Source of the DNA: Paenibacillus piri
Lineage (GTDB): Bacteria > Bacillota > Bacilli > Paenibacillales > NBRC-103111
Direction of reading: 5' to 3'
DNA: 64,000 nucleotides
Assembly (NCBI RefSeq): GCF_004354045.1
Contig: NZ_SMRT01000001.1
Location: 558,001 to 622,000, forward strand
Within the stretch, counting starts at the first letter, position 1. Each line of letters opens with the position of its first letter. The notes under the pieces were generated by a model. It did not search any database. It was given only the letters and a program-made list of their open reading frames with translations, and was not told where the DNA came from. Below, piece after piece: positions 54,983 through 63,592 of the stretch. A program made the position numbers and the translations under genes.

Positions 54983-56239
54983 ATGTTGGATCTCGTATTT
55001 CGAAATGTGCTTGTTCCCCGGGCCGATGGAACGCAGGCTGCGGCCGATATCGGCGTACGGGAAGGCAGGCTTGCGGTGCTCGGCGCAGTTCCGCCGGGAA
55101 CCGGAGAGCGGGAAATCGACGGCAGCGGCCTAATGGCTCTGCCGCCTTTTGTAGAATCGCACATTCATCTTGATACGGTGCTGACCGCCGGAGAGCCTGC
55201 GTGGAATGAAAGCGGCACACTGTTCGAAGGCATCGGGCTGTGGCAGCGGCGCAAGCTGAGCCTGACGACGGACGATGTGAGGCGGAGGGCGGAAGAGGTG
55301 CTCCGTCGGCAAGCGGCTTTCGGAATCTTGCATGTCCGTACGCAGGCTGACATCTCGGACCCTGATTTGGTGGCGCTGCGTGCGCTGCTGGAGCTGCGGG
55401 AACGGGTGAAGCCTTTTGTCCGGCTGCAGGTGATCGCATTTCCCCAGGACGGAATCCGGGCCTGCCCGGACAACGAACGCCGACTGGAGGAGGCGCTTGA
55501 GCTTGGGGCCGACGGAATCGGCGCGGTTCCGCATTTGGAGCCGACCCGCGAGGAAGGGTTGGCTTCGCTAGATGTATGCTTCCGGCTTGCCGAAAAGCAT
55601 GGCTGCTTCGTACATGTTTTTTGCGATGAAATCGATGATGCCCACTCCACGTTTATCGAGACGGTTGCGCATTTGGCGATGACGACCGGCTTGCGGGAGC
55701 GGGTGACGGCAAGCCATGCGAACGCGACCGCCTATTATGGCGAGGCGTATTTTCGCAAGCTGCTCGGGCTGCTTGTCCGCTCGGGGATCAATGTCGTATG
55801 CTGCCCGCTCATTAACAGTGCGATGCAGGGCAGGCTGGACGGCGCTCCGAAAGGGCGCGGCATCGCGAGGATTAAGGAGATGTGGCAGGCGGGCATCAAT
55901 GTCAGCATTGCCCATGACGATATCCAGAGCCCGTTTTATCCGCTGGGCACCGGCAGTGTGCTGCAGGCCGCCCATATCGCGGCGCATCTTGCCCATATGA
56001 CCGGCCGCGAGGAGCTGGCCGAGCTGGTGCGGATGATTACGGTTCGGGCGGCAAGGACGCTCTGTCTTGGAGAAACGTACGGGCTGGAAGCAAACAGACC
56101 GGCCAGCTTCGTTCTCCTGCCGGTTTCCGATGCGGCGGATCTTCTTCGCCGGCAGCCGGAATGCCGGTATGTCGTAAGCGGCGGCCGCATCATTGCCGAA
56201 ACTCTGCCTCCGGCAACCAGCTTATCGCTTTCCTGGTAA
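54983..56239 (+). CDS. Cytosine-deaminase-like amidohydrolase (CodA family), second copy
   Basis: 418 residues; GGTGG lies 4 bases before the ATG. ESHIHLDTVLTAGEP (HxH), HVRTQADIS, HVFCDEIDD (where the catalytic Glu is expected), VTASHANATAYY and IAHDDIQSPFYPLGTGS (Asp) match CodA closely, more so than the copy at 48727. Deamination of cytosine, isoguanine or an analogue is likely. It ends the operon, 76 bases after the permease, and is followed by a strong terminator. Confidence 0.87.
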   Translation: MLDLVFRNVLVPRADGTQAAADIGVREGRLAVLGAVPPGTGEREIDGSGLMALPPFVESHIHLDTVLTAGEPAWNESGTLFEGIGLWQRRKLSLTTDDVRRRAEEVLRRQAAFGILHVRTQADISDPDLVALRALLELRERVKPFVRLQVIAFPQDGIRACPDNERRLEEALELGADGIGAVPHLEPTREEGLASLDVCFRLAEKHGCFVHVFCDEIDDAHSTFIETVAHLAMTTGLRERVTASHANATAYYGEAYFRKLLGLLVRSGINVVCCPLINSAMQGRLDGAPKGRGIARIKEMWQAGINVSIAHDDIQSPFYPLGTGSVLQAAHIAAHLAHMTGREELAELVRMITVRAARTLCLGETYGLEANRPASFVLLPVSDAADLLRRQPECRYVVSGGRIIAETLPPATSLSLSW

Positions 56240-56263
56240 AACGGATGCAGAACGAAAACGAGC

Positions 56264-56298
56264 CGCCCGGTTCCCACAAACGAACCGGGCGTTTTTTT
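56264..56298 (+). terminator. Terminator of the importer/hydrolase operon
   Basis: CGCCCGGTTC (56264-56273) and GAACCGGGCG (56282-56291) form a perfect 10-bp stem with an 8-base loop, followed by seven T. Confidence 0.9.
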
Positions 56299-56680
56299 CG
56301 GCTTGTCATTGATACTGGTGTTGCTGCAGCGAGCCGATATAGCGATGCAGCGCGCTGAGAATGGATTGTCGAAATCGGTTGCGCACCGTTTCGGGCTATT
56401 GCGAATCAATTACAGTTCACCACGCTAAACTCTCCACGAAATGCCTTAACCAACGTAATTAATCTTGCTGCTTCGCTTTATTGACGTTCTTTAGACTTTG
56501 AATCCTCTAGGAACAAAATACTTTTTCAACCGACTTCAATTGCTGGCAATATGTTAATAATGTGTAATGTTATATAACATTTAAATTGAAAATCGACCAC
56601 CCATTTTGAAATAATACCCAATAAAAGGAAAGTATAAGGCGATTTTATTATAATTTTTGTCTTTTTTCCACAACGATCCA
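56299..56680 (+). other. AT-rich gap before pucR with a 16-bp palindrome
   Basis: There is no gene with a ribosome site. A perfect 16-bp palindrome, AATGTTATATAACATT, lies at 56566-56581, and its left 12 bases recur at 56707-56718 over the pucR promoter. The rest is unassigned apart from the fragment at 56306. Confidence 0.5.
56306..56395 (-). pseudogene. Possible remnant of an HTH-type protein C-terminus
   Basis: On the minus strand a frame without start reads ETVRNRFRQSILSALHRY and IGSLQQHQYQ to a stop at 56306. The ETVRNRFRQ string is like the recognition helix of sigma factors or HTH regulators. No upstream part exists. Low confidence. Confidence 0.25.
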
Positions 56681-56725
56681 TTGTTATTTTGGAAATATGT
56701 GAATATAATGTTATATAATCTAACG
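56681..56725 (+). promoter_or_regulatory. pucR promoter with TGTYA-N7-TAACR operator (site 4)
   Basis: TTGTTA (56681-56686), a 17-base spacer, and TATAAT (56704-56709). TGTTA-TATAATC-TAACG (56709-56725) overlaps the last base of the -10 and covers the expected start, which suggests autoregulation. Confidence 0.55.
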
Positions 56726-56788
56726 TAATTATTGCCTCCGTGTCCGTATAATATTGAAGCATTCCACTTTGGGAGAGGGGAGCTGCGA

Positions 56789-58390
56789 ATGAACATTACA
56801 GTTGAACAGGCGATGAGCATTTATCCGCTGTCCGAAGGGCGGTTGATTGCCGGGAAGGACGGCTCCTCGCGCATCGTTAAATCGGTCAATGTGATGGACG
56901 CTCCGGATATAACGGAGTGGATCAAGGAAGGCGAGATGCTGTTCACCACCGCATATCTGATGAAGGATCATCCGGAGGAGGCCGTCGGGCTGCTGCGCAA
57001 GCTGGATGCCAGAGGCTCCGCCGGACTAGGCGTCAAGCTCGGGCGTTTCTGGACGCATATTCCCGAGCCGATCGTCGAGGAGGCGGACCGGCTGCAGTTT
57101 CCGCTGATCGAGCTCCCGTTTCAATTTACGTTTTCCGATCAGATGAGCGGGTTGTTTTATGCCGAGATGGAGCGCAACACAAAATCGCTTCACAAGCTGC
57201 TGGAGAAGCAAAAAAAGCTGATGCAGTTCGCGCTGAAGTCGGGGTTCGAAACGGATTTTTTCAGCAAGGTGCTGGCTATTATCGGATATCCGTTTGCCGT
57301 GGTCAGCTCGCGGGGACAGATGGTGTTCAACGCTTCGTCCCATCCCGACGGACAGCTGTTGAAGGAGTGGCCATGGCGTCAACAGGATCAATGGGAGCGG
57401 ATGGAATATGGAGGCTATTACCGGATAGCGCTTGAATATAAGCAGGAATGTATCGGAACGGTATTGTTTTTCCCGCACGGGGCGCTTCATTTAAAGGAAG
57501 AGGAAGGGCTGTTCCACCAGACGGCAGAGATGATTGCACACCATATGAGCTACATTTTCAGAGACGCGCTCGAACAGTCGTTAAATAAAGATTTGGGAGA
57601 ACTGTTTGCCCGATATTTAAATCAACTTGCGCCGATCGACATGCTGGTGGACTACGCGGATCATCTGGGCGTTCGAGTGCTGGACCGGGCCTACCAATGC
57701 GTGCTGACGAAGCTGTCCACTTCCGACCGGGAAGGACGGAGTAAACAGTTTTTCCAGGAAGTTCGCGAGGAGTTTGCGTACAATCCTGTTTTTCGCGACT
57801 TGGAGGTTGTTCATTTCGTGGTTGAGGAAGGCGTGTTCTCGATATTCCGGGCGGATGCGTTCGACAATGCGGGGAAGCTGGCGGGTCTCTTGTCCCGTTG
57901 CTTCGAATATATCGTGAACAAAGGTATCATTTCGCAAATCCGGCTCTCCGTCAGTTCTAAAAAATCGAAGCCGGAGCTGCTCCGCCAGGCGTATACGGAA
58001 TGCTCGGACGCATTGAAATTGTCGGAAAGACTGGGGATGAGCGACCGCATTGTGCAGTTCGGATCGATCGAGCTGGCTTATGTATTCCAGCATGTGACTC
58101 CGGAAAAGATGAAGGCTTACAGCGATGAGGTTTTGTCGGAGCTGCTGGCCAAGGATCCGGATTATTCGCAGGAAATGCTGCGGACGCTGGAACTGTTTTT
58201 GGAGCATGACGGTCAGGTGAACGAAGCTGCCAAGCATTTGTTTGTGCATCGCAACACGGCCGCTTACCGGCTGGAAAAAATCGGCGAGATGCTGAGCGTC
58301 GATTTTAAAAAAATCGACGATTTGCTGCGCTTGAAGCTCGCTTTTGTTTTTCGCAGGATGGTAGAGGAGAAGCGCGGGACGAATCCGTAG
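56789..58390 (+). CDS. pucR: PucR-family purine catabolism regulator
   Basis: 533 residues from ATG 56789 (GAGGGGAG 6 bases upstream; the frame runs back to 56732 without a signal). An N-terminal PUR domain (about 1-125; MSIYPLSEGRLIAGKDG, TTAYLMKDHPEEAVGLLRKL, LGVKLGRFW) and a central GGDEF-like region lead to a C-terminal HTH_30 of the PucR/CdaR type (TLELFLEHDGQVNEAAKHLF, HRNTAAYRLEKIGEML). In B. subtilis PucR controls uptake and degradation of purines in response to allantoin-type signals. It lies between the importer operon and the xanthine dehydrogenase genes and is the main candidate for binding the repeated motif of this island. Confidence 0.9.
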   Translation: MNITVEQAMSIYPLSEGRLIAGKDGSSRIVKSVNVMDAPDITEWIKEGEMLFTTAYLMKDHPEEAVGLLRKLDARGSAGLGVKLGRFWTHIPEPIVEEADRLQFPLIELPFQFTFSDQMSGLFYAEMERNTKSLHKLLEKQKKLMQFALKSGFETDFFSKVLAIIGYPFAVVSSRGQMVFNASSHPDGQLLKEWPWRQQDQWERMEYGGYYRIALEYKQECIGTVLFFPHGALHLKEEEGLFHQTAEMIAHHMSYIFRDALEQSLNKDLGELFARYLNQLAPIDMLVDYADHLGVRVLDRAYQCVLTKLSTSDREGRSKQFFQEVREEFAYNPVFRDLEVVHFVVEEGVFSIFRADAFDNAGKLAGLLSRCFEYIVNKGIISQIRLSVSSKKSKPELLRQAYTECSDALKLSERLGMSDRIVQFGSIELAYVFQHVTPEKMKAYSDEVLSELLAKDPDYSQEMLRTLELFLEHDGQVNEAAKHLFVHRNTAAYRLEKIGEMLSVDFKKIDDLLRLKLAFVFRRMVEEKRGTNP

Positions 58391-58468
58391 ACAGGCGGAG
58401 CTTGGCGAGCTTGGTTTGCAATACGGTACGGGATGAACATAAACGACAACAACGAAAGCGGTGGTTAT

Positions 58469-59524
58469 ATGGATTTCCATGAGCTGCTGGGCCGCTGGGT
58501 TATGGAACGAACAACCCGTGAATCGGCGCTGGCTACGATTGTAAAGGTACAGGGGCATGCTTATCGCAAGCTGGGAGCGTCGATGCTGCTGTTCAACGAT
58601 GGAGAGAAGCTCGGCGGGATCAGCCCCGGTTGTTTGGAGGCGGATTTGGCGGAGCGGGTAGCGGATACGCTCGTCTGCGGGGAGGCGCAATACATCGAAT
58701 ATGACATGCGGAATACCGATGATTTGGGTTGGGGGGAAGCGGTAGGCTGCGGCGGAGCGATTCATGTGCTGCTGGAGCCCGTCGATGAGCGGCTGCAAGA
58801 AGTGATGTCATCGGTAAAGCGCAGCTTGGACGACGGAAACGCCTGCCTGTGGAGGCGGCAATGGGATGGCGACGGGCATGTAAGCCACAAGGTCGAGCTG
58901 ACGGAAAATCAGGCGCTGCACGCTGCGGCCGGAGCCATGTCGGTCGAAATATATTGCGAGCCGCGTCCGCGATTGATTTTGTTCGGAGCCGGCAGCGATG
59001 CGGAGCCGCTGGCGGCGCTTGCTGCAAAGGCCGGATTCCAGGTGGTCGTAGCGGATTGGCGCGAAGCGTTATGCTGCAGCGGCAAGTTTCCGGACAGCTG
59101 CGACTTCGTGATCGGATCGCCTGTCGAATGCATGGAAAAGCTGCAGATCGGCAGTGCCGACTATGTTGTCATTATGAGCCATCAGCTGGAGCGTGATCGT
59201 CAATGTCTGGAGCTGCTATGGCCTTTGGCGCCTCGTTATGTAGGCCTGCTCGGATCGAAAACCCGGGCTGCCCGCATACTGGAAGGGCGAATGCCGCCCG
59301 CCTGGCTTCATTATCCGGTCGGGCTGCCGATAGGTGCGGAAGGGCCGGAGGAAATCGCAATCAGCGCGGCGGCACAGCTTATAGCGGTGAAGCGCAGGAT
59401 GCTGACACCGGTAGAAAGGAGAAACGTCCGCGGGCAGCAAGGCGGCAGGCATTTATTTGGCGGCGGATCAAAGCCGGCGTATGGGGGATTCGAAGCTTTC
59501 GACCCGGCTCGGCTGCGGCGGTAA
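58469..59524 (+). CDS. pucA: XdhC/CoxI-family molybdenum cofactor insertion factor (PucA-like)
   Basis: 351 residues from ATG 58469 (GGTGG 4 bases upstream; an earlier ATG at 58433 is possible). The N-terminal XdhC_CoxI part has RESALATIVKVQGHAYRKLG and GGISPGCLEADLAERV; the C-terminal Rossmann part has LILFGAGSDAEPLAALAAKA, VVADWREALC and YVGLLGSKTRAARIL. XdhC proteins bind and help sulfurate the molybdopterin cofactor before insertion into xanthine dehydrogenase. It starts 79 bases after pucR and precedes the dehydrogenase subunits, as in Bacillus puc clusters. Confidence 0.88.
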   Translation: MDFHELLGRWVMERTTRESALATIVKVQGHAYRKLGASMLLFNDGEKLGGISPGCLEADLAERVADTLVCGEAQYIEYDMRNTDDLGWGEAVGCGGAIHVLLEPVDERLQEVMSSVKRSLDDGNACLWRRQWDGDGHVSHKVELTENQALHAAAGAMSVEIYCEPRPRLILFGAGSDAEPLAALAAKAGFQVVVADWREALCCSGKFPDSCDFVIGSPVECMEKLQIGSADYVVIMSHQLERDRQCLELLWPLAPRYVGLLGSKTRAARILEGRMPPAWLHYPVGLPIGAEGPEEIAISAAAQLIAVKRRMLTPVERRNVRGQQGGRHLFGGGSKPAYGGFEAFDPARLRR

Positions 59525-59567
59525 GCGGGGGGATGCTCTGCGGGTAAGGTCGTTTTTTAAAAAAACA

Positions 59568-59584
59568 TGTTATTTTATGTAACA
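59568..59584 (+). promoter_or_regulatory. TGTYA-N7-TAACA operator candidate (site 5)
   Basis: TGTTA-TTTTATG-TAACA, 77 bases upstream of the -35 of the xanthine dehydrogenase promoter; an activator-type distance if functional. Confidence 0.5.
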
Positions 59585-59661
59585 GGAATTTAAAAAATCA
59601 TGCATGAATCACAAAAAAATCGGCTCAATTTGTTATGGGATACGAATGTTTGTTATGTTTG

Positions 59662-59690
59662 TTGACGCGCATGTGACGCATTTGTATAGT
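59662..59690 (+). promoter_or_regulatory. Promoter of the xanthine dehydrogenase operon
   Basis: TTGACG (59662-59667), a 17-base spacer, and TATAGT (59685-59690), about 140 bases before the ATG at 59832. Confidence 0.6.
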
Positions 59691-59831
59691 TTAAATACCA
59701 GCTGCCAGGAGATGCAAAGGCAGCACAACCGGAAAAGGGGGTAAATGCGGTAACGGTAGAGCGGTAAAAGCCGCGCAGCGGAAACAGCCTTTGAATACAG
59801 CTTATGGCGAAGGAAAAAGGGGGAGATTCTC

Positions 59832-60716
59832 ATGGCGGCGGGATTGTATCCGAATCCGGAATTTCAAAGCTACGTGTGGCAGCCCCGTACATTGTCGGAG
59901 GCGTGGCAGCTCAAGCAGCGGCTTGCGGAGCAGGCGGTATTTGTTGCCGGAGGCACGCTGCTCAGAACGCACTGGGAATCGGGAACGGCAGCGATGCCGC
60001 CCCATCTCGTCAGTCTGCAATTTCTCCCGGAATTGCGCCGCATTCAATCGGATCGGGGACATATTCGCATCGGTTCGGCGGCCGCATTGTCAGCCTGCCA
60101 GCGCGACCCGGAAGTTCCCGAACTGCTGAAGGCGGCCTGCCGTCAGATCGCCGCACCTTCCATCCGCAATGTCGGAACCATCGGCGGCAACATCATGTCG
60201 GCTGTAGGCGACACGCTCCCCGCGCTTTTGGCGGCGGATGCCCGGCTGGCTTGGTTTGACGGGCAGGGCACGATACTCCAATCGGCAGCCGATTGGCTTG
60301 CGCAAAGGCGGCTGCACAACGCGTTCATAGAACAGCGTCTGCTCGTTGAGGTCGTTATTCCGGAGGAGACGGAAACGGAGTTTCAATTTTATGAAAAGCT
60401 GGGCAGAAGGGAAACGTTTTGCCCCTCGGTCGCGATCGTTGCCGGAGCTTTCCGTTCCGATCCGGACGGCAAGCTGCTGCATATCCGGCTGGCAGCAGGC
60501 AGCGCCGCCGCTTCGGCCATTCGTTTGACGGGGGCGGAAGCGCTGCTTCAAGGACAAAGATTGAGCTTGCGGCTGATTCAATCCGTACATGCGTGGATCA
60601 TAGAGCATTGGGACGGAGGAGCGGACGCTTTCGCCTCCAATGCGTACCGGCGGCAGGCGGCCGCTAATCTGATTGCAGCGGCGCTGTGGAGCCGGATTCC
60701 CGGCGGCAGCCGATGA
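59832..60716 (+). CDS. pucC: Xanthine dehydrogenase FAD-binding subunit
   Basis: 294 residues; GGGGGAGA precedes the ATG. The FAD_binding_5 domain is seen as FVAGGTLLRTHW and SIRNVGTIGGNIMSAVGDTLPALLA; the C-terminal CO-dehydrogenase-flavoprotein-type domain contains FQFYEKLGRRETFCPSVAIVA-like sequence. It carries electrons from the Fe-S subunit to NAD+ or another acceptor. It is the first gene of a pucC-pucD-pucE-uraD run; pucD starts 17 bases after its stop. Confidence 0.92.
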   Translation: MAAGLYPNPEFQSYVWQPRTLSEAWQLKQRLAEQAVFVAGGTLLRTHWESGTAAMPPHLVSLQFLPELRRIQSDRGHIRIGSAAALSACQRDPEVPELLKAACRQIAAPSIRNVGTIGGNIMSAVGDTLPALLAADARLAWFDGQGTILQSAADWLAQRRLHNAFIEQRLLVEVVIPEETETEFQFYEKLGRRETFCPSVAIVAGAFRSDPDGKLLHIRLAAGSAAASAIRLTGAEALLQGQRLSLRLIQSVHAWIIEHWDGGADAFASNAYRRQAAANLIAAALWSRIPGGSR

Positions 60717-60732
60717 GAAAGGTGGGAGTGCG

Positions 60733-63123
60733 ATGCTGCTGGATAAACAAACAGCCGGAGCGAGGTGGCATACCCGCCCCGACGGATTGGATAAAGTAGC
60801 GGGCCGGCTGACGTATTTGACGGATATGAGCCTGACGGATATGGCCTATGGCGCCATTTTGCGCAGCGAGCATCCGCATGCCCGCATTTTAAGCATAGAT
60901 ACGAAGCGCGCGGAGCAGCTCCCCGGCGTTTATGCGGTTGTCACGCACCGGGATGTGCCTGGCATGAATTTGTTCGGTATTGCGACCCCCGACCAGCCGG
61001 TGCTGTGCCAGGATCGCGTCCGTTATATCGGCGATGCGGTCGCCGCCGCAGCGGCGGAGAGCAAGGAGCTTGCGGAATATGCGCTTTCTTTAATAAATGT
61101 AGTCTATGAGCCGCTCCCGGTAATCGACAGTCCCGAAGCCGGATTGCGTCCGGACGCTCCCAAGCTGCATCCGAACGGCAATGTGCTTCACCGGACGGAA
61201 TATAAACGTGGGCGGGCGGAGGATGCTTTTGCAGACTGCGCTTATGTGACAGAGAACTCGTACTGTACGCCGCGCCAAATGCACGCCTATATGGAAACGG
61301 AGGGAGGGCTGTTCGTCCCGGAGATCGGCGGGGGGCTGACGGTATTTGCGCCTACGCAGCACGGCTACAAGGACAGAATGCAGCTGTCGCGCATTCTCGC
61401 TATCCCGGAATCCGACATTCGCGTCGTATCCAGTCCGATCGGCGGTTCGTTCGGCGGCAAGGATGAATTGAATGTGCAGCCTTACGGCGCGCTGCTGGCG
61501 CTCGCAAGCGGCCGTCCGGTCAAGCTGCATCAATCGCGCATGGAGTCGGTTCGCGCCGGCTTGAAGCGCCATCCGATGACCGTCACGATGCGAACGGGCA
61601 TTGACGCGAACGGCAAGCTGCTGGCGCATTCGGTTCGCATCACGGCGGACACGGGGGCATATGCGACTTTGGGCGCTCCCGTGCTGAATTTTGCTACCGA
61701 GCATGCGCAGGGACCCTACCGGATTCCACACGTATCCGTGGAGGGGGTATCGGTGTATACGAACAACGGCGTGTCAGGCGAGTTTCGCGGCTTCGGCGGC
61801 AATCAGGTCATTTTCGCGCTGGAAGGCCAAATCGACCGGCTGGCCGAAGCGGCCGGCATCGACCCGTGGGAGCTGCGCAGCCGCAATCTTCGCGAAAGCG
61901 GCGATCCGGGTCCGTTCGAACAGCGCATCGTGCCGACGGACGGGGCGCGGCAAGTATGGGCATCGGTCGCGGGCTCCCGGCTGATGGGCCGGCGCGGAAT
62001 TTCCCGTGGCGGCAACCCGCCATGGCTCCGTTATGGCACGGGCGCAGCCATTGCGATGCACGGCTCGGGTCTTGGGTACGGGCTGCCCGATCCTGCCGGA
62101 GGCAGGCTCAGGCTGAACGAACATGGACGGATCGAGGCCTCTTTCGGATATGAGGAATTTGGCCAAGGGCTTATCGCTACGCTGGAAATTTTATTGATCG
62201 AGCGCTTCGGCTGCTCCAAGTCCGATGTCGATATCGTGATTGGAGATACGGCGCGGGTGCCGCATAGCGGCTCCAGCACGGCTTCACGGGCAACCAGCAT
62301 GATGTGGCAGGCTTTGGCGCGGATGGGGCCGGAATTTTCACGGAAGCTGGTCGCTGCGGCCTCCGGGCTGACCGGCATCCCGGCCGGCATGCTGGAGACA
62401 GGGCAGGGTGGGATCTGGCGCAAAAGCGCCGCGGCCGCGGCCGGCGAATCAGCTGCAGGGTTAGCGTCGCGGACGGAGCCTGCTTCCGGTCCGGTCATCA
62501 GCTACAGCGAGTTGGCGGAACGGATCGCGGACGCACCGATCGAATGCGAGTCTGCATTCGATTTCCCGACAACGCCGGATGAAATATTCGGAGCTCATTA
62601 TTTATACACGTATACGGCTCTGGCCGTAGAAGTCGAAGTGAATCTGTTAACCGGAAAAGTCAGGGTGACGGATCAATATCACGCCGTCGCCGCCGGGCCT
62701 GTGGTGAACCCGATGGGCTATCTCGGCCAAATCGAAGGGGCGAGCAGCATGGCGATCGGCTTCTCGTTGACGGAAGACGCTGTGATGAAGGATAGCCGCT
62801 ATTTGACGAACAATTTCGACTCGTATTTGATTCCGACCGTCAAGGATATGCCGGCGGCGCTGCAGTTGGATGCGATCGATAAACTGCCGGAAGGAGATCC
62901 GTTCGGTCCAAGGGGCGTAGGCGAAATCGGCACGGTTGCCGTAGCGCCCGCCATTGCCGCCGCCGTTCACAGCGCTGTAGGCGTGCGGGTTCGGAAGCTG
63001 CCGATTGCGCCCGGGGATCTTATATCGGAGCCGTTCGGATGGATGGGAGGGAACGCTGATGATTCAACGGGTACCGGGTCATATGCTGTCGCTGAGGATC
63101 AACGGCAGGCCGATGAAGCTTGA
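60733..63123 (+). CDS. pucD: Xanthine dehydrogenase molybdopterin-binding subunit
   Basis: 796 residues from ATG 60733 (GGTGGGAG 4 bases upstream). The Ald_Xan_dh_C domain occupies about 18-130 and the molybdopterin-binding domain the rest. Motifs are IGGSFGGKDELNVQP, GVSGEFRGFGGNQ, YEEFGQGLIATLEI, GDTARVPHSGSSTASR and, at the end, GPRGVGEIGTVAVAPA, whose Glu is the expected catalytic base. It hydroxylates hypoxanthine to xanthine and xanthine to urate, although substrate range in this family is broad. Its last 65 bases overlap the start of pucE. Confidence 0.93.
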   Translation: MLLDKQTAGARWHTRPDGLDKVAGRLTYLTDMSLTDMAYGAILRSEHPHARILSIDTKRAEQLPGVYAVVTHRDVPGMNLFGIATPDQPVLCQDRVRYIGDAVAAAAAESKELAEYALSLINVVYEPLPVIDSPEAGLRPDAPKLHPNGNVLHRTEYKRGRAEDAFADCAYVTENSYCTPRQMHAYMETEGGLFVPEIGGGLTVFAPTQHGYKDRMQLSRILAIPESDIRVVSSPIGGSFGGKDELNVQPYGALLALASGRPVKLHQSRMESVRAGLKRHPMTVTMRTGIDANGKLLAHSVRITADTGAYATLGAPVLNFATEHAQGPYRIPHVSVEGVSVYTNNGVSGEFRGFGGNQVIFALEGQIDRLAEAAGIDPWELRSRNLRESGDPGPFEQRIVPTDGARQVWASVAGSRLMGRRGISRGGNPPWLRYGTGAAIAMHGSGLGYGLPDPAGGRLRLNEHGRIEASFGYEEFGQGLIATLEILLIERFGCSKSDVDIVIGDTARVPHSGSSTASRATSMMWQALARMGPEFSRKLVAAASGLTGIPAGMLETGQGGIWRKSAAAAAGESAAGLASRTEPASGPVISYSELAERIADAPIECESAFDFPTTPDEIFGAHYLYTYTALAVEVEVNLLTGKVRVTDQYHAVAAGPVVNPMGYLGQIEGASSMAIGFSLTEDAVMKDSRYLTNNFDSYLIPTVKDMPAALQLDAIDKLPEGDPFGPRGVGEIGTVAVAPAIAAAVHSAVGVRVRKLPIAPGDLISEPFGWMGGNADDSTGTGSYAVAEDQRQADEA

Positions 63124-63592
63124 CGTATCGCCGTCCCGCCGCGTGATCGATCTGCTGCGGGACGATTTGGTAATGACCGGGACGAAAGTAGCTTGTGAAA
63201 TCGGGCGATGCGGCGCTTGCATGATTTTACTCGACGGCCAGCCCGTTAATGCATGCCTCCTGATGGCTTACCAGCTGGAGGGCCGGTCGGTCGTCACCAT
63301 CGAGGGACTGTCCGACGGGGAAAAGCTGCATCCCGTTCAACAGGCTTTTTTGGAGGAAGGCGGCTTTCAATGCGGCTACTGTACGCCGGGCATGGTCATT
63401 TCGCTTGCCGGCTTGCTGGAGCATAACCCGGAGCCGACCCAGGATGAGCTTGCGGACGGTCTGTCCGGCAATCTGTGCCGGTGTACGGGCTATGGCGGCA
63501 TCCTGCGCGCGGCTGAATCGGCCGTACGAAAAATGAGCCGCCCGGCAGCACAGATTGCGGCTGCGGAACAGGAGAAGGAGTCCCGATCATGA
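63059..63592 (+). CDS. pucE: Xanthine dehydrogenase 2Fe-2S subunit
   Basis: 177 residues from ATG 63059 (GGGAGGG 7 bases upstream). The plant-type ferredoxin cluster is seen as CEIGRCGACMILLDG plus the following Cys in VNAC; the all-helical second cluster uses CGYCTPGMVIS and CRCTGYGG. It starts inside the end of pucD and ends in an ATGA overlap with the next gene, so the operon is tightly coupled. A later in-frame ATG (63083) would shorten the overlap but lacks a ribosome site. Confidence 0.92.
   Translation: MIQRVPGHMLSLRINGRPMKLDVSPSRRVIDLLRDDLVMTGTKVACEIGRCGACMILLDGQPVNACLLMAYQLEGRSVVTIEGLSDGEKLHPVQQAFLEEGGFQCGYCTPGMVISLAGLLEHNPEPTQDELADGLSGNLCRCTGYGGILRAAESAVRKMSRPAAQIAAAEQEKESRS

Larger units (their letters stand above)
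59525..59831 (+). other. Regulatory gap before the xanthine dehydrogenase genes
   Basis: 307 bases without a gene. It holds the operator candidate at 59568, the promoter at 59662 and two direct TTTGTTATG half-sites (near 59630 and 59650) between them. Confidence 0.5.

Noticed and set aside
57617..58798. 393-codon minus-strand open frame across pucR and the XdhC gene
   Set aside because: It is antisense to well-supported genes, and no start signal is seen.
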